A DNA stretch of 61,865 nt from Arsenicicoccus bolidensis DSM 15745 (GTDB lineage: Bacteria; Actinomycetota; Actinomycetes; Actinomycetales; Dermatophilaceae). The position numbers were made by a program, and so were the translations under genes. The notes under the pieces were generated by a model. It made no database searches and was not told the origin of the DNA. It saw only the letters and a program-made list of their open reading frames with translations. Location of the stretch: the NCBI RefSeq assembly GCF_000426385.1, contig NZ_AUFG01000023.1:1-61865 (forward strand). The letters run 5' to 3'. Below, in pieces: positions 8,945-17,120 of this stretch (positions are counted from its first letter, which is position 1; each line of letters opens with the position of its first letter).

Positions 8945-9274
8945 ATGCTGCGCCGCGAGGAGATCAAGGACCTCCTCGCCGGCTACGGCATGACCACCGC
9001 GCGCGTGATCGGATGGGCCGGCGCTGGCAAAGACCTGCCCGGTCCGGCGGAGATCGCCGTCGACATCAACGCACCCACCGACCTCACCGGCGGTGATCTG
9101 GCCAAGATCGATCGTGAGGTCGGTGCCTTGGTCGGCCTTGAAGTCGTCGTGGTGGTGCAACGACCAGGCGAAGGCACCGTCCTGCCCGGCGAGAAAATCA
9201 AATTCACCAAGGCCGGAACGGCGATGTTCTGCCGACCAGACGCCAAGGGGCGCCTGCGCTGGGGCAAGCCCTAG
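8945..9274 (+). CDS. Small hypothetical protein, possibly a degenerate nucleotidyltransferase fold
   Basis: A 109-residue frame. Its layout (helix EEIKDLLAGYG, strand ARVIGWAGAGKD, IAVDI strand, DLAKIDREVGALVGLEVVVVV) loosely follows the minimal nucleotidyltransferase/MNT antitoxin pattern, but the GS-x10-DxD signature is not there, so this is weak. A better ribosome-binding site (GAGAGGATGGAG) precedes an ATG at 8913 in another frame; that frame reads MTDGPTPLDW and then becomes random. A one-base change between 8913 and 8945 would join the two, so the gene may be frameshifted and have lost its true start. Confidence 0.4.
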   Translation: MLRREEIKDLLAGYGMTTARVIGWAGAGKDLPGPAEIAVDINAPTDLTGGDLAKIDREVGALVGLEVVVVVQRPGEGTVLPGEKIKFTKAGTAMFCRPDAKGRLRWGKP

Positions 9275-9341
9275 CCGCACGTCTTCCCGCTCGGGACGTC
9301 CGGCCCACACGGACGAGCGATCCCGAACGAAAGGCAGTGCC

Positions 9342-9836
9342 ATGGCCCAACCCCTCGGACCCCACGAGGCGCAGTGCGCCAAGTGCTCCCATATCTTCGC
9401 CACCGTCGCCCTATTCGATCGCCACATCGACGGCGTAGGCCCCGGCGCGGCGCACCTGCACCCCAGCGAGCTGGGCCTCGTGCTGGACGAATCGCGCGGC
9501 ACCTGGGGCGCCCCAATAGGGCCTCCCAGACACGGCCCCCCAGCGACTTTCTCGCCCGCCAGGTACTCCGACACACCTGCCCCCGTGGGCACGCCCTGGG
9601 GGCCGCAACCTGCGCCCGTCAGCCCTACGCCGTGGACGCCGCGAATGCCTCACCTGCGACCGCGCCCGCAAGGCCCAGCGCCAGGCCCCACACATGCCGC
9701 TAGCCGACGCCGTGGCCCTTGTCCTGGGGCGCGAGGACTGGCAGGCGATGGCCCGGGACGCCGTGGCGGACGCCCTCTAGCACCGAGCCGAGGAAGGGCC
9801 ATAGCGCCCTCTGGACACGGTCCCCCACGCCCTTAG
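9342..9836 (+). CDS. Phage-like zinc-finger protein (C-terminal part doubtful)
   Basis: The first ~60 codons form a recognisable actinobacterial phage or mobile-element protein: C-x2-C (CAKCS), a FDRHID segment and then a GTWG close, a C2H-type finger with the pattern CxxC...FDxH. Function is unknown, probably nucleic-acid or protein binding. After about base 9540 the frame becomes Pro-rich and low in information and overlaps another coding remnant in a different frame, so the native protein probably ended nearby. The start is ATG 9342 with a weak AAAGG site. Confidence 0.5.
   Translation: MAQPLGPHEAQCAKCSHIFATVALFDRHIDGVGPGAAHLHPSELGLVLDESRGTWGAPIGPPRHGPPATFSPARYSDTPAPVGTPWGPQPAPVSPTPWTPRMPHLRPRPQGPAPGPTHAASRRRGPCPGARGLAGDGPGRRGGRPLAPSRGRAIAPSGHGPPRP
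9555..9780 (+). pseudogene. Frameshifted Cys-rich (HNH-neighbour type) protein remnant
   Basis: Two adjacent frames together read as one small protein. One gives HTCPRGHALGAATCAR (about 9570-9620). The other gives RRGRRECLTCDRARKAQRQ followed by PLADAVALVLGRED and stops at TAG 9778-9780. The pattern CPxGH...R.C..C.R.R is a zinc-binding module common in phage-borne HNH-like proteins. A single indel near 9625-9640 separates the halves. No start codon can be assigned with confidence. Confidence 0.5.
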
Positions 9837-9860
9837 CGCGGGACCCGGTACCCAGCACGC

Positions 9861-10082
9861 CTAATCCGTGTCGGGCACCCGGGGGACCGCATCCACCTCC
9901 GCCGCGTCGACCTCGCGCTGCTCCCGCTCGGCCTGCATGTTGTGTCGTTCTAGGTCCGCCATCAACTCCGCCAGGGCGAACGCGCGGGCAACCTCGGGAC
10001 TGCCGCCCACCTGGAACGGCTCGGGCCAGTACGGCTCGGGCTCTCCGGATGGATTCCGGGAAGGTCCGCTGTGCTCACTCAT
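9861..10082 (-). CDS. Small hypothetical protein
   Basis: A 73-residue acidic, helical open frame (VARAFALAELMADLERHN, then Glu/Asp-rich) with no recognisable domain, signal peptide or membrane segment. The ATG at 10082 lacks a clear ribosome-binding site. It sits between the last phage-like remnant and the truncated yifB gene, at the right edge of the island. It could be an element-encoded small protein or a chance frame. Confidence 0.35.
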   Translation of the reverse strand: MSEHSGPSRNPSGEPEPYWPEPFQVGGSPEVARAFALAELMADLERHNMQAEREQREVDAAEVDAVPRVPDTD

Positions 10083-10101
10083 GCCGCAAGCATGACAGGC
10101 A

Positions 10102-10115
10102 GGCCCAGATGGGCC
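10102..10115. repeat. Inverted repeat GGCCCA-GA-TGGGCC next to the island edge
   Basis: A perfect 6-bp stem with a 2-base spacer lies 13 bases beyond the stop of truncated yifB. It could act as a weak terminator for the leftward rnhB-yraN-yifB transcript or be part of the element's end. No second copy was recognised in the window. Confidence 0.3.
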
Positions 10116-10127
10116 GCGAAAAGAACG

Positions 10128-10394
10128 TTATTGAGTGACCATGGGCAGGTCGAAGGCGTTGCCGGACTTGGGCATCCACGCCGGCGACAGGTTCACCGTG
10201 AGACGACGCGACGGCAGGGGCACGCCCGCGTTGCTCGCCGCCGCCCGGATCCGGTCGCGCGCCTCGCCGACGGTCGTGTCCGCGAGCCCCGTCACGGTGA
10301 AGGCCGGCAGCCCGAGACTGACATCCGCCTCGACATCGACGACGGCCCCCTCGAGCCCCGACAGGGTCACGCCGCGGGTCAGCCCGGTGCTCAC
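10128..10394 (-). pseudogene. yifB: Mg-chelatase-like YifB/ComM, N-terminal fragment
   Basis: The N-terminal 88 codons of the YifB/ComM AAA+ protein, a hexameric helicase implicated in branch migration during natural transformation. Visible parts are the ChlI-like start (TRGVTLSGLEGAVVDVEAD), the strongly conserved GLPAFTVTGL and GEARDRIRAA, and TVNLSPAWMPK. A full protein is ~500 residues and would continue to Walker A and B; here the reading ends at TAA shortly after FDLPMVT. The start is GTG at 10394, overlapping the yraN stop (GTGA). In related genomes yifB is followed by dprA, which is absent here. The break marks the right edge of the accessory island. Confidence 0.9.
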
Positions 10395-10780
10395 GACAGC
10401 ACCCCCTCGAGGTGCTCGACCTCCGGCGCGCCGGCGCGGGGCACGAGGACCCCCACGACGTCGACGCGGACGTGCGGGGACGTGACCTCCGGGTGCTCCT
10501 GCAGCCACCGCACGGCGAGGCGCCGCAGCCGCATCGCCTTGCGCTGCGTCACCTGCTCGACCGGGCTGCCGTAGGACACGCTCGTGCGGGTCTTGACCTC
10601 GCACACCACGAGGGTGGGGGGTGAGGTCGGGGCCACGACGTCGATCTCCCCCTGGTCGCACCGCCAGTTGCGGTCGACCACCGTCATCCCGAGGGCCTCG
10701 AGGTGGCGCGCCGCCACCCGCTCGCCGTAGTCCCCGACGGCCCGATGCCGTGCCGGGCCGGATCCACATGCCATGGCCAC
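10391..10780 (-). CDS. YraN family protein (UPF0102)
   Basis: A 129-residue protein of the UPF0102/YraN family, predicted to have an endonuclease-like fold. Diagnostic features are GDYGERVAARHLEALG, the RNWRC...GEIDVVA strand pair and VCEVKTRTS, which together give the E...D...ExK residues of a Holliday-junction-resolvase-like site, followed by KAMRLRRLAVRWL. Biochemical role is not settled; the gene almost always sits beside rnhB and yifB, as here. Its stop overlaps the yifB start. A second Met two codons in (10774) is an alternative start. Confidence 0.9.
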   Translation of the reverse strand: MAMACGSGPARHRAVGDYGERVAARHLEALGMTVVDRNWRCDQGEIDVVAPTSPPTLVVCEVKTRTSVSYGSPVEQVTQRKAMRLRRLAVRWLQEHPEVTSPHVRVDVVGVLVPRAGAPEVEHLEGVLS

Positions 10781-10934
10781 ACCTCACGCTCCCGTGCGAC
10801 CACCGTGACCGCACGGGACCCAGACTGCTCCCGTCGAGCAGGCCGAGACCTGGCCGACGAACGCCCTGTGGACGAGGGCGACGGGAACGCGGCGACCTGT
10901 GGACAGACCCCGACGAACGCGAGGTCCGGGACCG

Positions 10935-11258
10935 TCAGGACGGGAAGCCGGGATCCTTGGCGAGGTCGAGGTCGGACTTGGCAAGCTCCTCGACGTTGAC
11001 GTCCTTGAAGGTCACGACGCGGACGTTCTTGACGAACCGGGCTGGCCGGTAGACGTCCCACACCCAGGCGTCGGACATCGTCACGTCGAAGTACACCTCG
11101 CCGCCGTCGCTGCGCACCCGCACGTCGACGGAGTTGCACAGGTAGAACCGTCGCTCGGTCTCCACGACGTGGGAGAACAGCCCCACGACGTCGCGGTACT
11201 CCCGGTAGAGCGCGAGCTCCATCTCGGTCTCGTACCGCTCGAGGTCCTCTGCGCTCAT
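10935..11258 (-). CDS. DUF2469 domain-containing protein
   Basis: A 107-residue acidic protein of the actinobacteria-specific DUF2469 family: [24 protein letters not shown] at the N terminus, then [19 protein letters not shown] and a beta-rich [14 protein letters not shown]. Function is unknown. The family is nearly always directly downstream of rnhB, and here the genes overlap by four bases (ATGA), implying translational coupling. About 150 bases without a gene separate it from yraN. Confidence 0.93.
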   Translation of the reverse strand: MSAEDLERYETEMELALYREYRDVVGLFSHVVETERRFYLCNSVDVRVRSDGGEVYFDVTMSDAWVWDVYRPARFVKNVRVVTFKDVNVEELAKSDLDLAKDPGFPS

Positions 11259-12031
11259 CGCTCCTGCACTCCCTGCTCAGCTGCTGCGACGCCGACGGCG
11301 TCCGCGGTCGTCCCATCATCACCCAACACCCGCTGCAGGGGCAGCCGCCACGACCGGCGGTGGTGGACGCAGGGCCCCAGGCGGGACAGCGCGTCGAGGT
11401 GCCCCGGGGCGGCATACCCCTTGTTGACCGCGAAGCCGTAGGCGTCGTCGACGTCGTCCTGCTCGGCCAGCCGGACCATGAGGCCGTCGCGCTCGACCTT
11501 GGCGAGCACGCTCGCCGCCGCCACCGAGGAGCAGCGCAGGTCGGCCTTGATCATCGTGTGGACGGGGATCAGGTCATCGTCGAGCGCGCCGAGCAGACCC
11601 ACGCGGTCCGGCTCGGTGAACCAGTCGTGGTTGCCGTCGAGCAGCACCAAGGAGGGCACGAGCCCATCGGCGCAGGCCGCCTCCATCGCGCGCCGTCCTG
11701 CGAGGCGCAGCGCCCCCATGATCCCGACCTCGTCGATCTCCTGCGGGGTGGCGTGCCCCACGCCGTATGCCGGCGCCCACCGCCTCAGCCGGGGCACCAG
11801 CCTCTCGCGGGCCGCGGGCGTCAGCAGCTTGGAGTCCCGCACCCCCGTCGGCGCCGAGCCGACGGACAGGTCGATCAGCACGACCCCCACGGACACGGGT
11901 CCGGCCAGGGCACCCCGGCCCACCTCGTCCATGGCCGCGATGACCTGCCGCCCCTCGGGCAGGCCCCGCTGCAGGGCCCGCTCGACGCGCAGGCTGGGCC
12001 GCCGCGAGGTCGCCGTGGCGGGGGGTGTCAC
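11255..12031 (-). CDS. rnhB: Ribonuclease HII
   Basis: Ribonuclease HII, which cleaves the RNA strand of RNA-DNA hybrids and incises at single ribonucleotides in DNA. The 258-residue protein shows the catalytic acids in order: [14 protein letters not shown] (Asp-Glu, with the G-R-G tyrosine-loop equivalent), LLDGNHDW and the downstream [21 protein letters not shown]. It ends with an RRSW segment. The GTG start at 12031 overlaps the stop of the preceding signal peptidase gene (GTGA) and its own stop overlaps DUF2469, so the block is one tightly coupled operon. Confidence 0.95.
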   Translation of the reverse strand: MTPPATATSRRPSLRVERALQRGLPEGRQVIAAMDEVGRGALAGPVSVGVVLIDLSVGSAPTGVRDSKLLTPAARERLVPRLRRWAPAYGVGHATPQEIDEVGIMGALRLAGRRAMEAACADGLVPSLVLLDGNHDWFTEPDRVGLLGALDDDLIPVHTMIKADLRCSSVAAASVLAKVERDGLMVRLAEQDDVDDAYGFAVNKGYAAPGHLDALSRLGPCVHHRRSWRLPLQRVLGDDGTTADAVGVAAAEQGVQER

Positions 12032-12846
12032 GGCGAGTCGGGCACGGCCGAGTACACGCTCGTCGGCTGGCCGAGCCAGGTCATCTCGGAGAACGGCCAC
12101 ACCACGGCGACGGCCCGCCCGACGACGTCGTCGATCGGCACGGATCCGGTGCTGCCGTCCCGGCTGGGGTCGTGGTAGCGGGAGTCGCCCGAGTCGCTGC
12201 GGTGGTCGCCCATCACCCAGAGCCGGCCCTCCGGGACGGTGATGTCGAAGGGATCGACGCTGGGGGCGTCGCCGGGCTTGAGATAGCTCTCGGAGATCGC
12301 GGCGCCGTTGACCGTGAGCTTGCCGTCCTCGGTGCAGCACCTCACCTTGTCCCCTGGCAGGCCGATCACGCGCTTGATCAGGTGGCTGTCGGAGTCGTTG
12401 GGGAGCAGCCCCACGAAGACGAAGGTCTCGTGCAGCACGTTGGCGACGCCGGACCGCTGGGCCGTCGGTGCCTGCACCAGCCAGCGGCCGGTGTCCTCGA
12501 ACACGACGATGTCGCCCCGCTCCAGCTCGAACGGCCTGGGCGTCAGCTTGGACACGACCACCCGGTCGCCTTCGACCAGGGTGTCCTCCATCGAGCCGGA
12601 CGGGATGAAGAACGCCTGCATCAGCCAGGTCTTGACGGCCAGGGACAGGATGAGGGCCAGACCGACCACGATCACGAACTCGCGCACCGCGTGCATGAGG
12701 TGGGAGCCGGCGCTGGGGCTCCTCGTCGCACCTGCGCCGCGGGACTCGCCGGGCTCGCCCGACTCGCGCCCCTCGGCGCCGTCGCGTGGCTCCCCCGCGT
12801 CGCCTCCCGGCGTCGGGTCCTCGTGCACGTCACGCGCGTCGGTCAT
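12028..12846 (-). CDS. lepB: Signal peptidase I (first of two)
   Basis: Type I signal peptidase, which removes signal peptides at the outer face of the membrane. The 272-residue protein has a disordered acidic N terminus (~50 residues), one transmembrane segment ([19 protein letters not shown]) and the catalytic Ser in [10 protein letters not shown]. The general-base Lys is in [11 protein letters not shown], followed by the box D/E motifs [13 protein letters not shown]-x-SGDSR. The start ATG at 12846 lies inside the end of the upstream paralogue (12830). Both are on the minus strand between rplS and rnhB. Confidence 0.95.
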   Translation of the reverse strand: MTDARDVHEDPTPGGDAGEPRDGAEGRESGEPGESRGAGATRSPSAGSHLMHAVREFVIVVGLALILSLAVKTWLMQAFFIPSGSMEDTLVEGDRVVVSKLTPRPFELERGDIVVFEDTGRWLVQAPTAQRSGVANVLHETFVFVGLLPNDSDSHLIKRVIGLPGDKVRCCTEDGKLTVNGAAISESYLKPGDAPSVDPFDITVPEGRLWVMGDHRSDSGDSRYHDPSRDGSTGSVPIDDVVGRAVAVVWPFSEMTWLGQPTSVYSAVPDSP

Positions 12847-13504
12847 CGGGTTCCTCCAGGGTCATCAGGTCGGGTCGGGCGGCCACGGCTCGCCACTGGC
12901 CGGGCGGCCACAGCACGCGGGTCACCCGACCGGTGACGTCACGCTCGGGAACGAGCCCGCCGCCGGGTGAGCCCAGCCTCGACCGTGAGTCGGCCGAACG
13001 GCTGCGGTGGTCACCCAGCACCCACAGTCTGCCTGGCGGCACCACCACGTCGAAGCTCACCTCGCTGGGTGTGTCGCCGGGGTGCAGGTAGGGCTCCTCC
13101 ACGGGGCGGCCGTCGACGGTGACCCGCCCCTGGTCGTCGCAGCAGCGCACGTGGTCGCCGCCCACGCCCACCACCCGCTTGACCACGTGGTGGCCGGGCG
13201 AGGCGCCGAGCGCGCGGCCGAGCACCTGGATCGCGAGCGGTCGGTCGTCCACGGTGCCGAAGGTGCGGGTGCCGTCGAAGACGATCACGTCCCCGCGGTC
13301 CACCGCACCTGCTCGCTTGTCCACGAGGATCCGCTCGCCGGGGCGCAGCAGCGGCTCCATCGAGTCGCTCGGCACGACGAACCAGTCGACGACCCAGGTC
13401 CGGGCGGCGACGAGCGCCACCCAGGCGAGCAGCACGGCGACGAGGAGGCGCCGGGCCCGACGAGAGATGCCGACCGCGACCGAGGTGTCGGTCATGGTCG
13501 GCAT
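12830..13504 (-). CDS. lepB: Signal peptidase I (second of two)
   Basis: A second, shorter type I signal peptidase. It has one membrane segment (RLLVAVLLAWVALVAARTWVV), the Ser motif VPSDSMEPLLRPGE, the Lys motif HVVKRVVGVGGD and PPGRLWVLGDHR-x-SADSR. It shares with its neighbour a conserved CC pair shortly after the Lys motif (RCCDDQG, RCCTEDG), so a gene duplication is likely. The start is uncertain: ATG at 13504 or 13495, neither with a strong ribosome-binding site. The two genes overlap by 17 bases. Paralogues may differ in substrate or timing; the sequence does not say which. Confidence 0.9.
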   Translation of the reverse strand: MPTMTDTSVAVGISRRARRLLVAVLLAWVALVAARTWVVDWFVVPSDSMEPLLRPGERILVDKRAGAVDRGDVIVFDGTRTFGTVDDRPLAIQVLGRALGASPGHHVVKRVVGVGGDHVRCCDDQGRVTVDGRPVEEPYLHPGDTPSEVSFDVVVPPGRLWVLGDHRSRSADSRSRLGSPGGGLVPERDVTGRVTRVLWPPGQWRAVAARPDLMTLEEPDDRRA

Positions 13505-13579
13505 CGTCGTCCGGGGGTGCACCCGCGGCAGCCTAGTGGCCGCGGCTGTGCGCTCTCGCCCGGCCTGCGGCGACAAGGG

Positions 13580-13939
13580 TCAGCGCTTGCCCGTGGTGTC
13601 GCGCTTCTCCTTGATCTTGGCGGCCTTGCCGCGCAGGTCGCGCAGGTAGTACAGCTTGGCGCGACGCACGTCGCCGCGGGTCATGACCTCGATCCGGTCG
13701 ATGACCGGGGTGTGCAGCGGGAAGGTGCGCTCCACGCCGACGCCGAAGGAGATCTTGCGGACGGTGAAGGTCTCGCCGATGCCGCCGCCGGAGCGACGGA
13801 TCACGACGCCCTGGAAGACCTGGACACGGGAGCGGGTGCCCTCGATGACCTTGACGTGGACCTTGAGGGTGTCTCCGGCGCGGAACGCGGGGACGTCGTC
13901 GCGCAGGCTCGCGGCGTCGAACTCAGCCAGCTTCTTCAT
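13580..13939 (-). CDS. rplS: 50S ribosomal protein L19
   Basis: Ribosomal protein L19, at the 30S-50S interface. The 119-residue protein is full length: [53 protein letters not shown] and [19 protein letters not shown] are all family hallmarks. The start is ATG at 13939. It has its own upstream region of about 300 bases with a promoter candidate and two hairpins, so it can be transcribed apart from trmD. Confidence 0.97.
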   Translation of the reverse strand: MKKLAEFDAASLRDDVPAFRAGDTLKVHVKVIEGTRSRVQVFQGVVIRRSGGGIGETFTVRKISFGVGVERTFPLHTPVIDRIEVMTRGDVRRAKLYYLRDLRGKAAKIKEKRDTTGKR

Positions 13940-14042
13940 GCGATGTCGCTTTCTCGTGGGGCCGCCACAGGTCGTCCCACCGTCGGCTGCGCCCTGGGTC
14001 GGGTGCAGGCAGGTGTCGTATGACGTCCCCGGCTGCCGCGTC

Positions 14043-14139
14043 CCTGTCATCAGACAGGTCCTCCCCCTGTGGCAGGGGCATGGTTGATCGCCGCGAGACG
14101 CAAGGCACGATTCTGCCAGACCAGGGTCCCTGACCCCAA
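14043..14139 (-). promoter_or_regulatory. rplS promoter and hairpin leader
   Basis: On the minus strand a plausible vegetative promoter is visible: -35 TTGGGG (14139-14134), an 18-base spacer and -10 CAGAAT (14115-14110). Transcription would start near 14103 and give a leader of ~160 bases before rplS. The leader carries two perfect short hairpins, CCCCTG-CCA-CAGGGG (14078-14064) and CCTGTC-TGAT-GACAGG (14058-14043). L19 mRNA leaders that bind L19 are known in other phyla; whether this is one is inference. The rest of 13,940-14,238 shows nothing else. Confidence 0.5.
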
Positions 14140-14238
14140 CTCGGGCGGTCGACGGCGTCCCGAGGCGTCCCCGAGGCGGCGCCGGCCCGGTGCGCGCGAG
14201 CGCGGGTGGAGCGCGGCGGACCCAGGAGCACGATGCGG

Positions 14239-15468
14239 TCAGGAGCGCCGCAGGCGCTTCTCGAGCTCCACGGTGCCTGGGACCCCCTGCCGGGCCTCGC
14301 GCACCGGGCGGTACCCCGCCTTGCGGTAGAGGCGCTGGTTGCGCTCGCTGCGCGCCCCCGTGAGCAGCCACGCCCGGGTGGCCTCGGGCGGCGCCTGGCG
14401 CTCGACGTGGGCGAGCAGCTGCCGGCCCATCCCCTGCCCCACGAGGTCCGGGGCGACCATGAGCCGACCGACCTCCCAGGTGTTGCCGTCGACGAGCCTG
14501 CCGCGCACCGACGCCACCAGCCGGCCGTCACCGCGATTCGCGCCGCGAGCGCCGTCGCGGACCACCCAGGTGCGCCACCCGTCGATCCCGCTCCGGGCCT
14601 GCGCCAGCGTCTCCACGAGCGGGGGGATGTCGGGCGCCTCGTTGACCCGGCCCTCGTCCACCCAGCAGGCCCGGGTGAGGGTCCACAGCTCGGGGACGTC
14701 GGCGGGCGTCGCCAGGCGGATCGCCAGCTCCTCGCCGCCCGCGAGGGTGGCCGACGCGGGCAGCAGGTCGGGGCGCCGCGCGGCGGTCCGCTCGAGGCGC
14801 TGCCGCTGCCGCCAGGTCGCGATCGCGCCGTGGTCGCCCGAGAGGAGCACCGGCGGCACCTCGCGGCCGCGCCAGGACGCCGGCTTGGTGTAGACGGGGT
14901 ACTCGAGCAGGCCGTCCTCGTGGGACTCCTCGACGAGCGACGCGGCGTTGCCCACGACCCCGGGCAGCAGCCGGGCCACCGCCTCGGTGATGGTGAGGAC
15001 GGCGACCTCGCCACCGTTGAGCACGTAGTCGCCGAGGGACACGACGCGGACCCGGCCGTCGAGCGCCTCCTGCGCGTGCTCGTAGACGCGCTCGTCGATC
15101 CCCTCGTAGCGTCCGCAGGCGAAGGCCAGCCACGGCTCGCCCGCCAGCTCGTGGGCCATCGCCTGGTCGAAGCGCCGACCGCCGGGACCCGGCACCACGA
15201 GCAGGGGGCGGGCGCCGGCATACGACTCGTCACCGACCGAGCGCAGGTGGTCGATCGCCTGGGCCCACGGCTCGGGCTTCATCACCATGCCGGCGCCCCC
15301 GCCGTAGGGGGTGTCGTCGACGGTGCGGTGCCGATCGGTCGTCCACGAGCGCAGGTCGTGGACGTGCAGGTCCAGCAACCCCTCGCGGCGGGCCTTGCCG
15401 ATGAGGGAGAGGTCCAGCGGCGAGAGGTACTCGGGAAAGATCGAGACGACGTCGATGCGCACGGTCAC
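14239..15468 (-). CDS. trmD: tRNA (guanine37-N1)-methyltransferase fused to a GNAT domain
   Basis: Residues 1-~240 are TrmD, which uses S-adenosylmethionine to make m1G37 in tRNAs and prevents +1 frameshifting. The trefoil-knot parts are present: [28 protein letters not shown] and [13 protein letters not shown]. Instead of stopping near 240-250 residues, the frame continues without a stop into a GNAT acetyltransferase domain (residues ~245-409): [17 protein letters not shown], a long insertion, [20 protein letters not shown] (acetyl-CoA loop Q-x-x-G-x-G/A) and [17 protein letters not shown]. The GTG start at 15468 overlaps the rimM stop. The joined domain's substrate is unknown. Confidence 0.93.
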   Translation of the reverse strand: MTVRIDVVSIFPEYLSPLDLSLIGKARREGLLDLHVHDLRSWTTDRHRTVDDTPYGGGAGMVMKPEPWAQAIDHLRSVGDESYAGARPLLVVPGPGGRRFDQAMAHELAGEPWLAFACGRYEGIDERVYEHAQEALDGRVRVVSLGDYVLNGGEVAVLTITEAVARLLPGVVGNAASLVEESHEDGLLEYPVYTKPASWRGREVPPVLLSGDHGAIATWRQRQRLERTAARRPDLLPASATLAGGEELAIRLATPADVPELWTLTRACWVDEGRVNEAPDIPPLVETLAQARSGIDGWRTWVVRDGARGANRGDGRLVASVRGRLVDGNTWEVGRLMVAPDLVGQGMGRQLLAHVERQAPPEATRAWLLTGARSERNQRLYRKAGYRPVREARQGVPGTVELEKRLRRS

Positions 15469-16022
15469 TCCCCGTCGAGGTCGAACAGCCCGTCGGGCGC
15501 GTCGACGACGACCCGGCCCGCCGCCACGTCCACCGTGGGCACCAGCGCCTCGACGAAGGGGACGAGCCCGGTCGGGCCGTCCGTGAGCCGCACCTCGAGC
15601 AGGTCCTGGACAGGGCGGGTGTGCAGGGCCACGACCTCGCCGACGACCTCCCCGGCGGGGTCCTCGGCCCGGAGCCCGACCAGGTCGGACTCGTACCAGC
15701 CCTCGTCGTCGCGCTCGGAGGTCCCGGCGGCCCCGCCGGTGCCATCGGTCCCGTCGGCCACGTCGAGGGTCAGGAGGGTGTTGCGCAGGGACTCCGCACC
15801 CGTGCGGTCCGGGATCTCCTCGAAGGCCAGCAGCCAGGTCCCGTTGTGGACGCGTGCGGTCCGCACGGTCAGCTCGCGGGGCACGCCGGACCCGCGGCGC
15901 GCCTCGGTGGTCAGACGCGTACCAGGGGCGAGCCGCGCCTGCGGCTCGTCGGTGCGCAGCTCCACCGTGACCTCACCGCGCAGCGCGTGCGCCTTGCCGA
16001 TCCTGGCGACGACGACGTCCAT
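15465..16022 (-). CDS. rimM: Ribosome maturation factor RimM
   Basis: RimM binds S19 and helps mature the 30S head. The 185-residue protein has the two-domain layout: N-terminal RimM barrel ([23 protein letters not shown]) and the C-terminal PRC-like barrel ([50 protein letters not shown]-x-PDGL). A Gly/Thr-rich loop sits between them. The start is ATG 16022, with GAGGAG upstream. It is part of the rpsP-khpA-rimM-trmD operon and overlaps trmD by four bases. Confidence 0.95.
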   Translation of the reverse strand: MDVVVARIGKAHALRGEVTVELRTDEPQARLAPGTRLTTEARRGSGVPRELTVRTARVHNGTWLLAFEEIPDRTGAESLRNTLLTLDVADGTDGTGGAAGTSERDDEGWYESDLVGLRAEDPAGEVVGEVVALHTRPVQDLLEVRLTDGPTGLVPFVEALVPTVDVAAGRVVVDAPDGLFDLDGE

Positions 16023-16134
16023 GCTGAATCTCCTCGTTTGGTCGTGCGGGTCTGCCCCGAGAGACGACGAGAGGCGTGCGACGGGATGGTCCCGTGCACG
16101 CCTCTCGTGGTTCGAGCGTGATGCCGTGGGGCGC

Positions 16135-16377
16135 TCAGCGCACCCGGTCCGTGTCGACGATGTCGACGCGCACCTGCTTGCCACCGGCCAGGGCACCCAT
16201 GACGGTGCGCAGGGCGCTGGCCGTGCGGCCCGAGCGGCCGATGACGCGACCGAGGTCGTCCGGGTGGACACGGACCTCGAGCACCTCACCGCGGCGGAGC
16301 TCCTTGTGGCGCACCACCACGTCCTCGTCGTGGTCCACGATCCCCTTGACGAGGTGCTCGAGCGCCTCCTCGAGCAC
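16135..16377 (-). CDS. khpA: KH-domain RNA-binding protein KhpA
   Basis: A single type II KH domain of 80 residues, KhpA (YlqC), which with KhpB binds RNA and affects cell division in Gram-positive bacteria. The GxxG loop is seen in DDLGRVIGRSGRTASALRTVMGAL, after a beta-alpha start (LEHLVKGIVDHDEDVVV). The start is GTG at 16377, two bases after the rpsP stop. An intergenic stretch of 112 bases then separates it from rimM. Confidence 0.93.
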   Translation of the reverse strand: MLEEALEHLVKGIVDHDEDVVVRHKELRRGEVLEVRVHPDDLGRVIGRSGRTASALRTVMGALAGGKQVRVDIVDTDRVR

Positions 16378-16379
16378 GA

Positions 16380-16919
16380 TCAGGCCTCGGCCTTCTCGTC
16401 GGACTCCGGAGCGGCGGCCTCGACGGACTCGGTCGCGGGGACCTCCTCGGCCTCGGCGGAGCCGGCGGACTCGGCAGCCTCGGCCGGGTCGGTCGTGGCG
16501 GGGGCCTCGGGGGCGGGCTCGGCCGGAGCCTCGTCCTTGGGGGCGGACTTCTTCTTCGGCGTCTCCTTGGGCTCGAGCTCGGCCTTCTGGAGGGCCTCGT
16601 TGTAGAGGTCCTGCTTGGAGCGCTTGGGCTCCTTGACCTGCAGGGTGCCCTCGGCGCCCGGGAGGCCCTTGTGCTTCTGCCAGTCACCAGTGATCTTGAG
16701 CAGAGCCATGACCTGCTCGGTCGGCTGAGCGCCGACGCCCAGCCAGTACTGCGCGCGCTCGGAGGTGATCTCGATGCGCGACGGCTGCTCCGTCGGGTGG
16801 TAGATGCCGATCTCCTCGATCGCACGACCATCGCGCTTGGTGCGCGAGTCCATCACGACGACGCGGTAGTACGGTGCACGGATCTTGCCCATGCGCTTCA
16901 GACGAATCTTGACGGCCAC
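16380..16919 (-). CDS. rpsP: 30S ribosomal protein S16 with acidic C-terminal tail
   Basis: Ribosomal protein S16. The N-terminal ~90 residues are canonical: [36 protein letters not shown] and [18 protein letters not shown]. It then continues for about 70 residues as a Lys-rich then Ala/Glu/Pro-rich low-complexity tail ([19 protein letters not shown] and similar), longer than the ~80-90 residues of most S16 proteins; such tails are common in actinobacteria. The GTG at 16919 fits the conserved MAVKIRLK start. First gene of the khpA-rimM-trmD operon. Confidence 0.96.
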   Translation of the reverse strand: MAVKIRLKRMGKIRAPYYRVVVMDSRTKRDGRAIEEIGIYHPTEQPSRIEITSERAQYWLGVGAQPTEQVMALLKITGDWQKHKGLPGAEGTLQVKEPKRSKQDLYNEALQKAELEPKETPKKKSAPKDEAPAEPAPEAPATTDPAEAAESAGSAEAEEVPATESVEAAAPESDEKAEA

Positions 16920-17120
16920 GAGTGTGGTGTCTCCTTGGATGTGGTGTGGGTGAGCCCGCGTCACGACACCGTGGGGACAGGCGCGGGCGGACTCGATGGA
17001 CGCGTCGAGACCGGTGAGAGGGTCCGCTCACGGCGCATACGAGAGTCCATGATGCCAGATGGGCGGGGGTGCTGACGACATCCGGCGTGTCCGGACCGTG
17101 CCGGTGCGGACCCAGCAGCC

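Noticed and set aside
14206-16605. Long plus-strand open frame over trmD, rimM, khpA and rpsP
   Set aside because: Shadow of well-supported minus-strand genes; composition is low-complexity and there is no ribosome-binding site.
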